64,000 nt of DNA from Senegalimassilia faecalis (GTDB lineage Bacteria; Actinomycetota; Coriobacteriia; Coriobacteriales; Eggerthellaceae). Location of the stretch: positions 2,294,001-2,358,000 of the forward strand of contig NZ_SDPW01000001.1 in NCBI RefSeq assembly GCF_004135645.1, given 5' to 3'. The position numbers and the translations under genes are program-made. Below, piece after piece: positions 17,489 through 27,024 of this stretch; the first letter of the stretch is position 1; each line of letters opens with the position of its first letter. The notes below the pieces were generated by a model that saw nothing but the letters and a program-made list of their open reading frames with translations, was not told the DNA's origin and did no database searches.

Positions 17489-20400
17489 CTATTCGGCGCT
17501 GGAACGACGGCGGTTTACAGCGGACGCACCGATGGCAACGCCTGCGGCCACGAAGGCCACACCGCCGATCCAGAACATCTCGCCAACCTGGTCGCCGGTT
17601 TGCGCAAGGGTGGAGCCGTCGCCTTCAGCCTTGGCAACGTGCTTGGCGTTGGCAACCTTTTCATCGATGGCCTGGTCACCAGGGGTTTCCAGCGTGGCGG
17701 CCTGAGACTCGGGCGCCGGATGCATGCGGTCGTACCACGCCTGGGCATCGGCAAGCTCCGCGTCGGCCTGCGCAAGGGCGGCGGCCGCCTTGTCGTAAGC
17801 CGCCTGCTTCACGGCAAGGTTTTCCTTGGCGCCCACCAGCTGCTGTTCAGCGGCCTGCTTCGCAGCAAGCGCCTGGTCGTAAGCCGCACGCTTCTGCGAG
17901 AGCGTGGCTTCCATGTCGGCGGCGTTGGCGGAAACCCACGCATCCCCGAACGTTCCCGCTTCCCAAGCTTCGGCGAAAGTGGAGGCCGAACGCGCAGCGG
18001 GGTTGGTTGCGAAACGTCCCAGGTGATCGGCACGTTCCTGCGCTGCCGCAAGCTCATCGGCAGCTTGCTTCGCCCCGGCCTGGGCGGCATCAAATGCAGT
18101 TTGCGCATCCGCTACCGCGGTCTGGGTGTCAATGAACTCCTGAGCGGCCTTGCTGGAAGTCACCTGCGCGGCGGCTGCGGCATCGGCAAACGGCTTGATA
18201 GTGTTCACGCGAGCCTGAGCCGAATCAACGGCAGCAGATGCAGCGCCAGCCGCAGTTTGCGCATCGGACAAAGTAGCTTTCGCCGCACCAAGCGCAGTCT
18301 GGGTATCCATCTCTGCAGCAAAAGACTTGGCTGCTGCCGCCTTCGCAGCTTCGAGAGCGGTGTCCTTTTCGTCAGCGTTCGTCTGAGCAGCCTCCACCGC
18401 CGCCGTTGCGGCATCAACGCGCTTTTGCGCGGCCTTTAGTTCATCGGACGACACATCGCTAAGCGCCTGTCGTGCAGCAGCCAGCTCGGCTTTTGCGGCG
18501 TCAAGCTGCGCGTTTGCCGCGCCGGCATCCTGCTTGGCGCTTGCCGAGGCCGCCGCATCGGTTGCAGCCTGCTTCGCCGCCGCATCCGCAACCGTCTGTT
18601 TGGCTGCCACCTCGGCATTTGCCACATCAAGCTGGGCCTGGGCAGCGCTCGCCTGAGATTCCGCATCGGACAGTGCTGTTTCCGCAGCGGCTTTCTGCTG
18701 CGCGTCGGCATTAACGGCAGCCTGAGCATTGGCCACCGCTTGCTTCGTCGCAGCCTCCGCAGCAGCCTTGTCGGCCGCGGTCGCATTCGCCGCGTCGGCT
18801 TTCGCCCAAGCAGCATCAAGCGCAGCCTTCGCATTGTCGACTGCCTGCTGATAGCTAGGGTCAAGCGTGCCGTACACCTTGTTGTAGTACTTCATGAACA
18901 GGGCATAGTACTCGTCAGCAGAGTAGGACCGCTCGCCGTAGCGCTCCTGCAGGTAGATATCGGGAGTAACCACTTCCCAGTGGCAAGTCCACGGCGTGCC
19001 GTCGTCGCGGAAAGCGTCATCGTTGGGGCCAAGCGCCAGATGTTCATGGCCCTCAACGTACTCGTCATCGGTGACAAGGCGCTTGTACTCGGTGATGCAG
19101 TCGAAATCCTGCAAGTGCCACGATCTCGAAGCGATGGACGCGCACCCATAGTGGGTGTAGTCGGTCAGGATATTAAGGTAGTGACCGTAGTTCCCCACCT
19201 TGTTGCCGTCGGCATCGTAGCCGTCCAGCTTCCCGTCGGCCAGGTCCTTGTCGTACTCGATCTTCTCCTTGTCGTACCAACCGACGAAGGGGTCCTTGTA
19301 GCCGCGCGCGAGGTTCTCGCCGTACGGGTAGTAGCTTGGAGCATGGCCAAAGGGCTGGTGCGTTGCCGACCAGTTGAGGTTAATCTGCGAGGCAGCCATG
19401 ATTGCCGAGTAGACGTGCAGCTCGGGGCAGTTGTTCTCGCTGCGGATGTCGTTGATCTTCACCATGGTCTCCAGGGCAAGCTTCATGTTGTCCAACGAGG
19501 TTGCGGACTTGGCGTCGCCCAGCTTGTCCATGGTGGTGCCGCAGTCTTCACCGAGGCCCGACGTGCCCGCGGGGTCGGAGAGCCACTTCACGGCCGTGGT
19601 GGCGCCGATTTCCTCGAAGAAGCCCAGGCTGCCCTTCTTGGCGAGCTCGGTGTACTTGCCAAGCTCCGCGTTTGCGTTCGCAAGGGCTTGCACGGCCGCA
19701 TCGTAAGCGGCCTGGGCAGAAGCAACCTCAGCCGCAGCCGCATCGGCAGCGGCCTTGGCCTCGGCAGCGGCCTTGCTGGCTGCCTGCAAGTCAGCCTTGG
19801 CCTTGGCGAGCGTTTGCGCATCGGCGTTGCTGGCGCTCACAATCTTGTCGAGCGCCGCCTGTGCCGCCACGACCTGCGTATTCGCATCGGTCACCGCCTG
19901 CAACCGGTCAGCTTGAGTGTCTTTTGCGGCAGAAAGCGCCGCTTCCGCGTCTGTCTGAACACGTGCAGATGCATCAGCGGTGGCCTGCACCTCGGCAGCG
20001 GCAGATGCCGCAGCGTCCGCAACGACCTGCGCAGCCGCAACGGCCTGCTCGCACTCGGCGACCTTCGCCTTTGCGACCTCAACCTGGGCCGACTCCTCGC
20101 CAGCTTCAACGCGCGCCAGGTCCTCGTTCGCCGCAACCAACTCTGTCTGGGCGGCAGCCAACTGCGCCTGCACATCCTGCGCCTGCTGCCGAGCGGCCGT
20201 TACGACATCGGCGTCCGACTTCGCCTGTTGACGTGCGGTTTCCAGCGCAGCCTCGGCATTCTGCTGAGCCTGCGTGGCGGCCGCAAGATCAGTATCCGCA
20301 GCGGTCTTGGCATCCTTCGCCGTTGCCAGCGCGGCCTGAGCGGCCTCAAACTCATCGCTGCCACCAGCAACCTCGTACGCTTCCTGAGCCTTGGCTTGCT

Positions 20401-20962
20401 GGCTTTGCGCCTGGTCAGCAGCCAGTTGCTTATCAACGGCGGTCTTTTGCGCAGCGGTCAAGGCATCGGACGCGTCCTGCTCGGCCGTTGCAGCGGCATC
20501 GCTCTTGTCCTTCGCCGCAGTGGCAGCGTCAAGCGCCGCCCGAGCGGTAGCAAGCGCGTTCTCCAAGGCCGCCATCTTGGCAGCGTCGGCCTCGGACTGC
20601 GCGTTGTCGATGGTCACCTGGATCTCGTTCACGGAAGCCTGAGCGGCATCGAGCTCGCCGTGAGCAACCGTCTCATCCTGCACAGCCTGCTCGTGAGCCT
20701 CCTGCTTGACCTGCAGATTCTCCTCAGAAGCCTGTTTGTCGTCGGCCTTCTGCTGCTGCTCAGGGGCCTGACCAGTCTGCGCCAACGAGGCATCAACCTC
20801 ACCAACCCAAGACGTCTCATTCGCAAACGCCGTAGCAGCAGCCACCGCCGGCGAAGCAGCACTAGCAGCAATCAAAGCCGCCATCCCCACACGGGACCCC
20901 GCACCAAGCATCCGCTTAGCAGAACGATCGTTACCAAGAGAAGCGTTCGAATCCTTGCACAT
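17489..20962 (-). CDS. Sortase-anchored surface protein with CAP domain flanked by long Ala-rich coiled coils
   Basis: 1157 residues. The start at 20962 is set by GGAGG; earlier in-frame codons lack an SD. There is a signal peptide with hydrophobic core at about 23-45. From 45 to about 445 and again from 700 to 1090 it is Ala-rich heptad coiled coil. Between them (about 445-700) lies a CAP/SCP-like domain, seen from HPQP-like THQPFGHAPSYYPYGENLA, GWYDKEK and DYTHYGCASIAS. The C-terminus carries an LAQTGD sortase motif (about 1119), a hydrophobic helix and RRR. It would be displayed on the cell wall, long enough to span the envelope, probably as an adhesin or aggregation factor for the adjacent coupling ATPase system. 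A second LAQTG near residue 58 is likely fortuitous. Confidence 0.85.
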   Translation of the reverse strand: MCKDSNASLGNDRSAKRMLGAGSRVGMAALIAASAASPAVAAATAFANETSWVGEVDASLAQTGQAPEQQQKADDKQASEENLQVKQEAHEQAVQDETVAHGELDAAQASVNEIQVTIDNAQSEADAAKMAALENALATARAALDAATAAKDKSDAAATAEQDASDALTAAQKTAVDKQLAADQAQSQQAKAQEAYEVAGGSDEFEAAQAALATAKDAKTAADTDLAAATQAQQNAEAALETARQQAKSDADVVTAARQQAQDVQAQLAAAQTELVAANEDLARVEAGEESAQVEVAKAKVAECEQAVAAAQVVADAAASAAAEVQATADASARVQTDAEAALSAAKDTQADRLQAVTDANTQVVAAQAALDKIVSASNADAQTLAKAKADLQAASKAAAEAKAAADAAAAEVASAQAAYDAAVQALANANAELGKYTELAKKGSLGFFEEIGATTAVKWLSDPAGTSGLGEDCGTTMDKLGDAKSATSLDNMKLALETMVKINDIRSENNCPELHVYSAIMAASQINLNWSATHQPFGHAPSYYPYGENLARGYKDPFVGWYDKEKIEYDKDLADGKLDGYDADGNKVGNYGHYLNILTDYTHYGCASIASRSWHLQDFDCITEYKRLVTDDEYVEGHEHLALGPNDDAFRDDGTPWTCHWEVVTPDIYLQERYGERSYSADEYYALFMKYYNKVYGTLDPSYQQAVDNAKAALDAAWAKADAANATAADKAAAEAATKQAVANAQAAVNADAQQKAAAETALSDAESQASAAQAQLDVANAEVAAKQTVADAAAKQAATDAAASASAKQDAGAANAQLDAAKAELAAARQALSDVSSDELKAAQKRVDAATAAVEAAQTNADEKDTALEAAKAAAAKSFAAEMDTQTALGAAKATLSDAQTAAGAASAAVDSAQARVNTIKPFADAAAAAQVTSSKAAQEFIDTQTAVADAQTAFDAAQAGAKQAADELAAAQERADHLGRFATNPAARSASTFAEAWEAGTFGDAWVSANAADMEATLSQKRAAYDQALAAKQAAEQQLVGAKENLAVKQAAYDKAAAALAQADAELADAQAWYDRMHPAPESQAATLETPGDQAIDEKVANAKHVAKAEGDGSTLAQTGDQVGEMFWIGGVAFVAAGVAIGASAVNRRRSSAE

Positions 20963-21106
20963 GTTGACCTCCATAAGTCGATTTTGACAACAGCTATCCA
21001 AGCCAGGTGTTCACCAAGCTTTGAAAGCATTCTTTGTAAGGGGGAGATGGGCAGTTGGAAGGTCTGAGCTGACTGCCGCCCTGCAATTCAGCCCAGGAAA
21101 CGGCTG

Positions 21107-21718
21107 CTAGATGGCTGCTTTATCAGCAAGCTTGTTAAAACGGCTCTTCACGCTTTTGACCGCATAGCCATTTGCGCCTGAGTCGCAAGCGGACTCGATG
21201 GATTCTTCGGCTCGCTGCAGATAATCAGCCGCGGTTTCGGCGCCAGCATGAGCCAATGCGCCTTTCATCGCACGCTCGGCCACGTCCATGCACAGCCCCG
21301 CAAGCGACAAATCAACCGATCCGGCCGTCTTGCACTGCGGATGAGCAAGCAAGTAGTTCTCGACGTTGTCGATGACATCCTGAGCTTCAGCAACAAAATC
21401 AACCACGGGATGTTTTTTCTCGAACTTACGCTTGGCAGAAATGGCCATTGCCAAAACATTGCCATTGTCTTTGCCGCCCTCGACAGACTTCAGATACAAC
21501 GTGCAACACGCGATGGACAGGCCGGGGTTGGTGGATTTGGTTTCCTTCGCAATAGCCACGATGTTCTGTCCGTCAGACAGCAGCTTCTTAGCGCGAAGAT
21601 CGTTAAGATCGCTTAGAAGAGTGGCGTCCTGAACCTCATCAAGGGTTTCGAGGTTGATCCAATAAGCCTTAAAAGCCAGGTAATCAGTACCGTTAAGTTG
21701 GAACCTTTCGTTAGTCAT
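21107..21718 (-). CDS. Hypothetical helical protein upstream of the surface-protein gene
   Basis: 203 residues. The start at 21718 has GAAAGG nine bases upstream; an earlier ATG at 21733 has no SD. The product is soluble and mostly helical (AEAQDVIDNVENYLLAHPQ; RAEESIESACDSGANG), with no signal peptide or membrane segment. I do not recognise it. It is separated from the surface protein by 144 bp and from the helicase operon by the hairpin at 21779. Confidence 0.6.
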   Translation of the reverse strand: MTNERFQLNGTDYLAFKAYWINLETLDEVQDATLLSDLNDLRAKKLLSDGQNIVAIAKETKSTNPGLSIACCTLYLKSVEGGKDNGNVLAMAISAKRKFEKKHPVVDFVAEAQDVIDNVENYLLAHPQCKTAGSVDLSLAGLCMDVAERAMKGALAHAGAETAADYLQRAEESIESACDSGANGYAVKSVKSRFNKLADKAAI

Positions 21719-21778
21719 GATCGCGCCTTTCATTCGCCGTTTACTTAGCTGACGATTGAAAGATTATCAAAATGAAAT

Positions 21779-21812
21779 GCCCAATGTTCCGCTGTCCAGC
21801 GGAACATTGGGC
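21779..21812. terminator. 16-bp perfect hairpin, left member of a bracketing pair
   Basis: GCCCAATGTTCCGCTG pairs with its complement around a 2-base centre (TC). It lies downstream of the helicase stop (21851) and can terminate that operon. It shares the core TCCGCTG-NN-CAGCGGA with the hairpin at 32241-32272, on the other side of the helicase/WYL/IS block. Confidence 0.65.
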
Positions 21813-21850
21813 ACGCAATTTAGCAGATATACTGCTTGGTTGTGGTAAAC

Positions 21851-24800
21851 TTATAGCTTTTCTAACCAATTCTTTAAGTTAGCATCGATGTATTCGATTG
21901 CCTTTTTCGAGAATACCGGGTTGTATTCTTTAGGCTCCCTTTCTAGAAGGCGTGGGTTGTCATTTATGCCAACGCTTAGTCCTTTTTGGGTTGCTTTCCA
22001 ACCCTTTTTAGGCGATGAGTGGTCCTTTCCGGAACTCTCTACCCTTTCCAAGAACCCTTCCTCTACTAACACAACAAATACCTTTGATTGCCACTGTTTA
22101 CTACCTTTTAGTTTTTCATGTTGCGTTTCCTTCACTAATTGTCTTATCGACTCAGTCGCCTGTTCGTCCCATTTACCAAGCGACTTGGGAGCAGCAGCAC
22201 CTTCTGCCAGCACCATCTTGTCATCATGCCGAATCCCCCTTCCGACGTCACAGGCCCCGTTGCCACGATTCCGTTCACAAGCATCTCCCTTAGCTCCGGT
22301 TAAACTACCAACCTGCGCTTTTTTAGCCGCGTCTTCCGATTCCTCATATTCAGAGCAGCCGCTTGCGAAAGAATCCTTAATTCCAAGAATGCCCTCGCTC
22401 GGAACAAACACATCACCAGACAAGGCCTCTTCTATTCCGCGGCCAACAGCGCCAAAGACGCAAGATTGTTCCATGATCGCAACGAACGTCTTATCTTGGC
22501 AAGAATATGACTCAGGGAAGAAGCTAGAGAACAAACGCGAGAGAAATCCCCTTGAGAACTCTGCGTTAATCTTCGATGATCCCCCATGAGCTACTTTGTT
22601 TCTCTTCTTTCTAAGTTTATCGAGGCCATCCTCGAAAGCACTCCACCAATCTTCTTGGCACGGAAAAGTTTCGGAAGAACATGACGGCTTAGGATTGAAG
22701 CCAAAATCTTGCCCGCTCCCCATGCAATAGCATCTTGCCAAATTCAGTCGAACTTCCTTCTCTTTAAGAATTGGCCCATATTCCCCAAGCGTGAAAGTCT
22801 TCTCCTGCCCTTCAGTCAGGTCGCAAAGCAAAACATTTTCTTTGCCCTTTTTATGGCCCGATTTCGCATTTGGCGCAATCTTCCGTAATGAAGGCAAAAG
22901 GAGCTTCCGCATGTACAGCTCAGCGGCATTGCAAAACATAATCAGACTTGGCGACCAATCGCTATCAGGCATTTTGCTCAAAAGTCCATAAAGAAACATG
23001 CCATGCTTGAGGTTATCAAGCACGAGATTTGTCTTGTTGTCCTGGGCGCAGTCAGCAAACGCCAGCTCCAAATCCGCGCATGTCTCAAATCCGAAAAGTT
23101 TACAGTCATCATCACTTAACAAGTCCGCAAACGAAAACGGCCCCCTTTTCAGCGCTTCTTTAACGTTTTCAAAATACGGCACCGTATCCAGAGCAGCAGC
23201 ATTCTCTTCCTGGTCGAATTGAGGAAGCGCACCGTCTTCGTCCTCGCTCAATGCAGGTATTGAAGTAACCTTTGGCAGCAAGGCCACGGTTTGCTTCAGC
23301 TCTCGCTGCGCTTCAGCACCTTTTCCCTGCTCCTTATATTCTTGATACTTTTCCCAATGAGGCACCCAGGCAACATCAAGTTCACGCTTGGCAATCTTTA
23401 CGCTATTGTTTACTTTCCAAACGTTATAGTCGCCAATGATGTAAAGCCGATATTTTGCGCGACTCGCCGCGACGTTCACAATATTCGGGCTTACAAACCC
23501 CACAACACCGGAAGCTCGTTTATCACAGCCAAGAACAAAAATGACTTCGTCGGCTTCTTTTCCTTGAAAAGTATGGACTGTGCCTATATTGCTATTAATG
23601 AATCTATTCTTTTCTTCCCTGCTGCATCCAAATTTTTTGTTTCCCAGTTCCTGCTTAATACCGGCAATTACGGTTTTAAACGGCGAAATGACAAACAAGC
23701 TTGGAACCTTTCCGCCGCAATTCTTAAAAGCCTTTTTAACTATCTCAACAACTTCTTCTCCTTGTTTCGGGACGTAATAGTCCTTGTCTCCTACCTGAGA
23801 TTCCGAAATATTAATCCACTGAGACGACTCTTTGCAGAAACGCTTCGCTTTTTCTTCAGACGGCGGCAATGTCTCATTAATCATACTGCCCCCGTAAGAA
23901 ACCTTATTCGAAATATCAAACATCGGAGAAACACAGCGACGGTGGATAACGAGCGGGCACCCAACCCACTGGCTGTTGCTCGAATCGTCATCATCAGTCC
24001 GGTTGTGTCCATACGGATTTACAACATCAGCAAGTTTCTGAACAGAAGCTGAATCTTCCTTATACCCGTTCGCGATGTCCTTCCCTAACGCCCTTCGGAG
24101 CATTTTCACTTCAGATGTTACGACTGGTTCGATTTGGCTCGGATCGCCCACAACAAGCGCCCTTCGGCAACGAGACAGCGCGCCAACAGCGGCAAAAGGA
24201 ACTGCCTGACCAGCCTCATCAATGATTAGCAGGCCAAACGGAGCCTTCTCGCTTTGACCAATCGGCACATCCTCGAACAGCCGCTCCACTGACGCAAACG
24301 TTGAAGAGATGATTGGAGTTAATACGTTTAGCGACTGGAATAACGCCGGCATCGCCGCTTGCTTGGTTGCAGCATCATATTTTTTGCCATCACCCATAAC
24401 ATATGCGAGAGCATATAAATTGTCCCGCATGCATTTTGAGGCAAGGACAAACTCCCTTGTCAAATCGAGCGCACGCACGAACAGCTTGTCGCGTTCACGC
24501 ATCAAATCATGTTCTTCGCCATCAATTGATTTCGTTGGATTACGAAGATGGGCCTCTTTTGCAACGCCAAAAAAATCGTTATCCGGTTCGTCCTGGTCCT
24601 TGCTGCAATATTCAGAAACAAAGTTCGTCCCTATCCGATCCACACAATCAGCTTCTGCTCGATGAAGACAATTTATATCAGCCTTTTGTTTGTCACGTAT
24701 CCGAAGCTCTTCGTTATCAAGACCGTTCTGTCTTCGTTTGATTAACGAAATGCGCTCGCTTGTCCGCCCATAAGCACCTTCAACCTGCTCAAGCAGCTTT

Positions 24801-27022
24801 AATCTACGATCGTCAGCGCGGTGTTCACGAACGAACTTCTCGAGCATCGCTTCTGCATCGCCAACCTTCTTCGCTCGGACTTTAGCGAATCGAGAAAGCC
24901 CCTTTCTCTCGCCAACGAGCTTGACAACCGAAACCAATCTATTTTTTTCAGCAACAAACGATGCCGTATCCCTAGTCAACTGGTCTAGAAAGGGAAGAAC
25001 GTCTTCGAATCGAGCCACATCGCACGGAACATGCGCCTCAATAGACCACTGCTGAACATCGTCAATTAAATCGCGCTTTAGGCTAGATAGCTCCTCTTTC
25101 AAATCGTTCTTCTGCTGCGAAATATCGCTTATCCTCTTATCATTACGCGCAATGGCGCACAATTGCTCTTCGACCTTTTTGGCAGCCTGCGACCTTTGTT
25201 CCATAAGGCTCTTGACCCAATCCCTCTGGTCAAGAAACAACTTTCTAGCCTTTATGAATCGATCCAAATTCGGTTCGCCCTCTGGCCAGTTAAGCCTATT
25301 GTTAATTCCGAGAGAATTCAATATCGGCCATAAGCCCTTATTGATGAAATTCTTTCTGTTGTCCGAATTCCCGAGCCGAGCCGCGATAAACATGCCCGGA
25401 TTTAACTCTGACTGAGCATAATCGTATAGATTCTGCGCTTTTGACTTCGAAAGCTGCTTATCAGCTGCATAGGAAAAATATATTTCTTTTGTCTCGCGTA
25501 TTTCCCTCCCTTTATTGTCTGTCTTGGTTTTCTTGTCGATACATCCGTCTTTCGGATAATCCTTCCATGTATATAGCGAGCCACAAGTAGTCTCTTCGCG
25601 AAGCGAGCCATATTCTTCCTCGCACAGCCCTCCAGCAAATTCCTCTCCATCTGGAAGAGACGTCGAAATATTATCTACGGCTGGATTGTTCGACGAGCAC
25701 ACGATGATGCCCAAATCGTTGATGCGCTCATCCTTGAAGCGAGATACGCCATATTTATTCTTACCGCCCGATATCTCCGTTACCTTATCATCATCAAACG
25801 CGGCATCTGGCTTCTTATAGGTAGCGAGCAGCTCTGCTTTTTCGACAACATTCGCTGCGATGATGTCCTTGAGGAGCGTGGTTTTGCCCGTTCCCGGAGG
25901 GCCGTTCACGGACATAACGTCCTTGACTAGATATTTGTCCTTTATTCTTCCTGCCACTAAATTGACCGCAACCTGTTGCATAAGTGCAAGTGGGTATTGC
26001 GACGGCCAACGGCCAAGAGGCGTTCTATCCAAATCCAATACGTCACCATAAAATGACTGCAACTCGGCACTCGTATTCTTCAAGATGTCGTGACGAGACG
26101 ACGGCTCATTTTCGCTCTCGCCTAAGCCACCCTCAAGATAGCGAAACACCAAATTGAGCGAACTATTATCCAACTCTGATTCGCCATTAATCTGCCGCAC
26201 TGCTTCGCGCAGCATTTCCAAGTCTTTAGAAAAAAACGACCCAGACAATCTCGCTTCGCGCTGACACTGCTCCGCCTTCTTTTCGTCCGTATATGCAGCA
26301 TAGTCGACAAGCACCGTATCAGCGTCAAAATCAATTGCCTCATCTTCATCCATACAGAAATATGGCTTGAGCTGCTCCTCTACAGCTTCGCGAATATCAC
26401 CGCAGTTCAAAACTCCCTTTCCTGAAAACTTCTGGCCTAAGCTGCTAGCTATCTTCTTGCTTTCAGAACGACATCTATCGACAGTCCCTTGATAAACCCC
26501 TTCTTCTTTTTCTTGGCGACTCTTAAGTTTCGCCCTATTCTTGACAATCCAAATCACAGGCGACAGCTCAAAACCACTGTAACGCCACTCAGAATCGAGC
26601 TTAAGGACTCCAAGGCTTAATCGGTCAGTTTCTCGCTCAGGCCTATCCACCTTTGGCGCAATATCCGCAAGCTTGCATAGGACATTTTCGCGACCAACCG
26701 AACAAAGATAGAGATGGGTTTCCGTAAAATGAAGCTCATTGCGTTCGTAGCATTCCGACCCCAATGCTTTTTTTAAGCGACTTTCCACGGCTTCTTTTAT
26801 CGTTATCAATTCGTTATCGGATGTACTCAGCTTGAACGTGTCGAAGATTGAGGAAATCTGGCCTCTCGAATCTACCAGCCCATCATTCTCAGACTTGTGC
26901 CTCGATCTGTATTCTTTGGGATAAGCGCGTTCTTCGGGCTCGCTTTCTTGGCTCGCGAAATCGAGCATGTACCAATAGTCGAGCGTTTTAAGAATCTTTT
27001 GCTTCTTGCTCTCGAAATCCAC
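21851..27022 (-). CDS. Very large SF1 (Upf1/COG1112-like) helicase with C-terminal HEPN-like domain
   Basis: 1723 residues. It starts at GTG 27022, two bases after the WYL gene, with GAGGAG in that gene's end. Helicase motifs are Walker A GPPGTGKTT (about 372-380), motif II LLIIDEAGQA (about 930), motif III VVGDPSQIEPV (about 955), motif V TVHTFQGKEADEVIFV (about 1150) and motif VI VNVAASRAKYRLYII (about 1185). Between motifs Ia and II lies a long coiled-coil insertion. The C-terminal region has a helical segment (AAELYMRKLLLPSL, about 1400) and LRKKRNKVAHGG (about 1473), an RxxxxH signature of HEPN nucleases. The last 80 residues look like a winged helix (KVFVVLVEEGFLERV). Combined with a WYL regulator this points to an anti-phage system. 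The target nucleic acid is unknown. Confidence 0.8.
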   Translation of the reverse strand: MDFESKKQKILKTLDYWYMLDFASQESEPEERAYPKEYRSRHKSENDGLVDSRGQISSIFDTFKLSTSDNELITIKEAVESRLKKALGSECYERNELHFTETHLYLCSVGRENVLCKLADIAPKVDRPERETDRLSLGVLKLDSEWRYSGFELSPVIWIVKNRAKLKSRQEKEEGVYQGTVDRCRSESKKIASSLGQKFSGKGVLNCGDIREAVEEQLKPYFCMDEDEAIDFDADTVLVDYAAYTDEKKAEQCQREARLSGSFFSKDLEMLREAVRQINGESELDNSSLNLVFRYLEGGLGESENEPSSRHDILKNTSAELQSFYGDVLDLDRTPLGRWPSQYPLALMQQVAVNLVAGRIKDKYLVKDVMSVNGPPGTGKTTLLKDIIAANVVEKAELLATYKKPDAAFDDDKVTEISGGKNKYGVSRFKDERINDLGIIVCSSNNPAVDNISTSLPDGEEFAGGLCEEEYGSLREETTCGSLYTWKDYPKDGCIDKKTKTDNKGREIRETKEIYFSYAADKQLSKSKAQNLYDYAQSELNPGMFIAARLGNSDNRKNFINKGLWPILNSLGINNRLNWPEGEPNLDRFIKARKLFLDQRDWVKSLMEQRSQAAKKVEEQLCAIARNDKRISDISQQKNDLKEELSSLKRDLIDDVQQWSIEAHVPCDVARFEDVLPFLDQLTRDTASFVAEKNRLVSVVKLVGERKGLSRFAKVRAKKVGDAEAMLEKFVREHRADDRRLKLLEQVEGAYGRTSERISLIKRRQNGLDNEELRIRDKQKADINCLHRAEADCVDRIGTNFVSEYCSKDQDEPDNDFFGVAKEAHLRNPTKSIDGEEHDLMRERDKLFVRALDLTREFVLASKCMRDNLYALAYVMGDGKKYDAATKQAAMPALFQSLNVLTPIISSTFASVERLFEDVPIGQSEKAPFGLLIIDEAGQAVPFAAVGALSRCRRALVVGDPSQIEPVVTSEVKMLRRALGKDIANGYKEDSASVQKLADVVNPYGHNRTDDDDSSNSQWVGCPLVIHRRCVSPMFDISNKVSYGGSMINETLPPSEEKAKRFCKESSQWINISESQVGDKDYYVPKQGEEVVEIVKKAFKNCGGKVPSLFVISPFKTVIAGIKQELGNKKFGCSREEKNRFINSNIGTVHTFQGKEADEVIFVLGCDKRASGVVGFVSPNIVNVAASRAKYRLYIIGDYNVWKVNNSVKIAKRELDVAWVPHWEKYQEYKEQGKGAEAQRELKQTVALLPKVTSIPALSEDEDGALPQFDQEENAAALDTVPYFENVKEALKRGPFSFADLLSDDDCKLFGFETCADLELAFADCAQDNKTNLVLDNLKHGMFLYGLLSKMPDSDWSPSLIMFCNAAELYMRKLLLPSLRKIAPNAKSGHKKGKENVLLCDLTEGQEKTFTLGEYGPILKEKEVRLNLARCYCMGSGQDFGFNPKPSCSSETFPCQEDWWSAFEDGLDKLRKKRNKVAHGGSSKINAEFSRGFLSRLFSSFFPESYSCQDKTFVAIMEQSCVFGAVGRGIEEALSGDVFVPSEGILGIKDSFASGCSEYEESEDAAKKAQVGSLTGAKGDACERNRGNGACDVGRGIRHDDKMVLAEGAAAPKSLGKWDEQATESIRQLVKETQHEKLKGSKQWQSKVFVVLVEEGFLERVESSGKDHSSPKKGWKATQKGLSVGINDNPRLLEREPKEYNPVFSKKAIEYIDANLKNWLEKL

Positions 27023-27024
27023 GG

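Noticed and set aside
18740-21067. Long open frame (about 775 codons) opposite the surface protein gene
   Set aside because: It is the mirror of an Ala-rich coiled-coil gene; it lacks a ribosome-binding site and codes for Arg/Leu/Gly-rich low-complexity sequence.
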